A stretch of DNA of 64,000 nucleotides from Streptomyces sp. NBC_00654 (lineage in GTDB: Bacteria; Actinomycetota; Actinomycetes; Streptomycetales; Streptomycetaceae): contig NZ_JAPEOB010000002.1 of assembly GCF_026341775.1 (NCBI RefSeq), positions 806,001-870,000 on the forward strand, written 5' to 3'. Below, piece by piece: positions 61,775-64,000 of the stretch. Position numbers and translations under genes: made by a program. The stretch's first letter is position 1; each line of letters begins with the position of its first letter. The notes beneath the pieces were generated by a model. It was not told where the DNA came from. It saw only the letters and a program-made list of their open reading frames with translations, and searched no databases.

Positions 61775-62488
61775 ATGGGTGAAGGTCACGAACTCTCGGC
61801 CGCAGCAGCGTTCGACGCGCTGGGAGCCGAGTACGAGCGGGCCTTCGCCGGCTCACCGGCCCACCACGACTCGCTGCGCCGGCTGAGCGAACAGCTCGCG
61901 CCCGGCAGCAGGATCCTGGACGTGGGCAGCGGTACGGGACGGCCGACCGCGCAGACGCTGGCGGACGCGGGACACCGGGTGCTGGGCGTCGATGTCTCAC
62001 CGGTCATGACGGAGATCGCGGCCCGGCAGGTGCCGGACGCGGTCTTCCGGTGCGCCGACATCCGTACGCTGCCGCTGGACGGCGCCGACGCGGATACGGG
62101 TGCGGGTACGGGTGCGGGTACGGAGACGGAGACGGAGACGGAGACGGATGCGGGCGCCGCGGGAGCGGGGTTCGACGCGGTCTGTGTGTATTTCTCGCTG
62201 CTCCAGATGCCGCGCGAAGACCAGTCCCGGCTGCTGCACAGGTTCCGCCGGTCGCTGAAGCCCGGCGGGCGGCTGGTCGTGGCGACGGTGCCGCTGGACG
62301 TGGAGGACGTGGGCGGCGTGTTCATGGGGCAGCCGGTGCGCGTGACCAGTTTCGGCGCGGAGGAGTTCACCGCGCTGGTGAAGGAGGCCGGGTTCGCGAT
62401 CGAGTGGCAGCAGAGCAGTGTGTTCACGCCCGACCACCCGGCGGGGGAACCCGAGCCGCACCTGTTCCTGCACTGCCGGCGGCTCTGA
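61775..62488 (+). CDS. Class I SAM-dependent methyltransferase
   Basis: A 237-residue Rossmann-fold methyltransferase. The SAM-binding motif I is ILDVGSGTG near residue 48, followed by GVDVSPVM (acidic loop) and the post-II region FDAVCVYFSLLQMP; LKPGGRLVVATVP is the usual motif IV/V strand. Residues 107-126 are a low-complexity Gly/Thr/Glu insertion encoded by hexanucleotide repeats. ATG 61775 has AAGGA 9 bases upstream. The methyl acceptor is unknown. Confidence 0.9.
   Translation: MGEGHELSAAAAFDALGAEYERAFAGSPAHHDSLRRLSEQLAPGSRILDVGSGTGRPTAQTLADAGHRVLGVDVSPVMTEIAARQVPDAVFRCADIRTLPLDGADADTGAGTGAGTETETETETDAGAAGAGFDAVCVYFSLLQMPREDQSRLLHRFRRSLKPGGRLVVATVPLDVEDVGGVFMGQPVRVTSFGAEEFTALVKEAGFAIEWQQSSVFTPDHPAGEPEPHLFLHCRRL
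62092..62151 (+). repeat. Hexanucleotide tandem repeat inside the methyltransferase gene
   Basis: Ten 6-bp units: GGATAC, GGGTGC, GGGTAC, GGGTGC, GGGTAC, four GGAGAC, then GGATGC. They encode a run of Gly-Ala, Gly-Thr and Glu-Thr dipeptides. The unit length is a multiple of three, so copy-number change would not break the frame. Confidence 0.9.
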
Positions 62489-62578
62489 CCCCGGGCCCGG
62501 CGGGGCGCGAGGCGGAGGCGGACACCGGAGCACAAGCAAGGGGGCAGGAAGCAGGTAGCGGCGGCAGGGTCCGGCGGG

Positions 62579-64000
62579 TCAGGCCGGGCCGTCGTGTCCG
62601 CCCACCGGCTCCCCGCCGGACGGGCCCGGCGGGGCGGGTTCGCCGCGGCGGACCGCGCCCGGGGCGCGTCCGGCCGGACGGTCGGCACGGCGGGAGGAGT
62701 GCAGCTGCCACGGCACGCTGATGACCATCACCCCGGGGGTGAAGAGCAGACGGCTCTTCAGCCACAGTGCCGTCTGGTTGTGCAGCGCGTTCTCCCACCA
62801 GTGTCCGACGACGTACTCGGGGATGAAGACCGCCACGACGTCGCGCGGCCCGGCCCGCCGGATCGAGCGGACGTACCCCACCACCGGCCGGGTGATCTCG
62901 CGGTACGGGGAGTCGAGGACCGTGAGCGGCACCTGGATGTCGTACTCCTGCCACTTGCTCCGGACCTCGGCCACCCCCTCCGGGTCGACCGAGACGGTCA
63001 GCGCCTCCAGCCGGTCCGGACGGAAGGCGCGGGCGTAGGCCAGGGCCCGCATCGTCGGCTTGTGCACGGTGGAGACGAGCACGATCGCGAACACCCTGGA
63101 GGGAGGGGCGAGTTCGCTGTGCGCGTCGGTGACGGCGAGTTCGGCGGCGACGCTGTCGTAGTGACGGCGTACGGCCCGCATCATCAGCCACAGCAGGGTC
63201 GCGGCGAGCACGGCCAGCCACGCGCCCTGGGTGAACTTGGTGGCCAGCACGATGATCAGGACCAGCCCTGTGACGACCGCGCCGGTGGCGTTGATGACAC
63301 GGGCGATCCGGTGACCGCGCCGCACGGCGGGGGCGGTCTCGGTGCGCAGTTCACGGTTCCAGTGCCGGACCATGCCCGACTGGGAGAGCGTGAAGGAGGT
63401 GAAGACACCGAGGATGTAGAGGTGGATCAGGCTGGTCACATTGGCCCCGAAGCCCCACAGCAGCAGACCGGCGGTGATGGCCAGCGCCAGGATGCCGTTG
63501 GAGAAGGCCAGCCGGTCGCCGCGGTTGTGCAGTTGCCGCGGCAGGTAGCGGTGCTGGGCGAGGATCGAGGTGAGCAACGGGAAGCCGTTGTACGCGGTGT
63601 TCGCGGCCAGGATCAGGACCAGCGCGGTGGCCGCCTGGATGAAGTAGAAGCCGACACTGTCGCTGCCGAACACGGCGGAGGCGACCTGGGCGATGACCGT
63701 GCGCTGGGTGTGGTCCGCGCAGTCGCCGCCGAGGCCGGTGAGCCGGCAGGCGTCGTCGGTGATGTGCACGTCGGTGATCAGCGCGAGTGTGGTCACGCCG
63801 ACGAACATGGTGACGGCGATGATGCCCATGGCGGCCAGGGTGGTCGCGGCGTTCCTCGGCTTGGGACGGCGAAAGGCGGGGACGCCGTTGGAGATCGCCT
63901 CCACGCCCGTCAGGGCCGTACAACCGCTGGAGAACGCCCGCAGGACCAGCATCACCAGGGCCAGGCCCATGAGATCGGCGTCCCCCGGCCGGGGGGTGAC
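62579..64000 (-). CDS. APC-superfamily permease, KimA-like (partial, N-terminus beyond the window)
   Basis: C-terminal 473 residues of a membrane transporter that continues past the right edge. Seven or more helices are visible, including RAFSSGCTALTGVEAISNGVPAF, TALVLILAANTAYNGFPLLTSILA and GFGANVTSLIHLYILGVF. A soluble C-terminal domain of about 160 residues follows (RVFAIVLVSTVHKPTMRALAYARAF...). The helix motifs plus a cytosolic tail match KimA/YdaO-type potassium transporters of the APC superfamily; amino-acid transport is the alternative. The last 40 residues are a Pro/Gly/Arg-rich tail. Confidence 0.88.
   Translation of the reverse strand, partial: VTPRPGDADLMGLALVMLVLRAFSSGCTALTGVEAISNGVPAFRRPKPRNAATTLAAMGIIAVTMFVGVTTLALITDVHITDDACRLTGLGGDCADHTQRTVIAQVASAVFGSDSVGFYFIQAATALVLILAANTAYNGFPLLTSILAQHRYLPRQLHNRGDRLAFSNGILALAITAGLLLWGFGANVTSLIHLYILGVFTSFTLSQSGMVRHWNRELRTETAPAVRRGHRIARVINATGAVVTGLVLIIVLATKFTQGAWLAVLAATLLWLMMRAVRRHYDSVAAELAVTDAHSELAPPSRVFAIVLVSTVHKPTMRALAYARAFRPDRLEALTVSVDPEGVAEVRSKWQEYDIQVPLTVLDSPYREITRPVVGYVRSIRRAGPRDVVAVFIPEYVVGHWWENALHNQTALWLKSRLLFTPGVMVISVPWQLHSSRRADRPAGRAPGAVRRGEPAPPGPSGGEPVGGHDGPA

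Noticed and set aside
62092..62151. CRISPR-like repeat
   Set aside because: Units are 6 bp without spacers and lie in frame within a methyltransferase gene.

Overview
The window looks like chromosomal DNA of a Streptomyces species. The evidence is very high GC with almost every third codon position G or C, a WhiB-family gene, an XRE/DUF5753 regulator divergent from an orphan ATPase, SpoIIE-type phosphatases, a SigB/F/G-type sigma factor, and an rppA type III polyketide synthase that reads like the S. griseus enzyme. I see no tRNA, rRNA, CRISPR array, insertion sequence or prophage. The mix of secreted enzymes, secondary-metabolism genes and a decayed amylase suggests an accessory or arm region rather than the conserved core.

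Layout. 1-4.4 kb: a secreted subtilase cut by the left edge, then dhaKLM (PTS-dependent dihydroxyacetone kinase). 4.4-10.9 kb: a large secreted phosphodiester glycosidase/metallophosphoesterase fusion, a Nudix hydrolase, an ABC-F protein preceded by a tiny leader peptide and hairpins, and a DUF6191 protein. 11-17 kb: a tetR-SDR-alcohol dehydrogenase operon, a membrane SpoIIE phosphatase, and a coupled quinone oxidoreductase/GNAT pair. 17.7-25.3 kb: a SigB/F/G-type sigma factor, metY-metX-molybdopterin oxidoreductase, a SnoaL-like protein, CbiZ, and a PRC-barrel/DUF2382 protein.

25.5-31.6 kb: the most interesting segment, a five-gene co-oriented operon. In transcription order it runs KSIII, ketosynthase, acyl-CoA oxidase-like flavoenzyme, acyl carrier protein, ketosynthase. 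Its first gene carries a TTA codon and sits behind a 14-bp palindrome. No ketoreductase, dehydratase or thioesterase lies inside the operon. 31.7-40.2 kb: a PfkB kinase, a cytosolic-looking ABC binding protein, a secreted metzincin protease, a LysR/MFS divergent pair sharing a 13-bp-arm palindrome, a YihY protein, a cupin and a second subtilase.

40.2-42.6 kb: P450 plus rppA, expected to make tetrahydroxynaphthalene and oxidise it to quinone pigment. 43-45.1 kb: a hot-dog thioesterase and an alpha-amylase pseudogene. 45.2-50.2 kb: YkvA, WhiB, a second SpoIIE phosphatase, XRE/DUF5753 with a divergent HATPase, RNase HI with a cysteine-containing tail, and DUF6629. 50.3-64 kb: a P1 peptidase, an ABC exporter, a PucR regulator, an acyl-CoA ligase, an MMPL transporter, a NarL-type two-component system, a methyltransferase with a hexanucleotide repeat, and a KimA-like APC permease cut by the right edge.

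Names and functions come from reading the translations and recognising motifs; no database search was run. Start codons were chosen by Shine-Dalgarno spacing and overlaps, and doubtful ones are marked.
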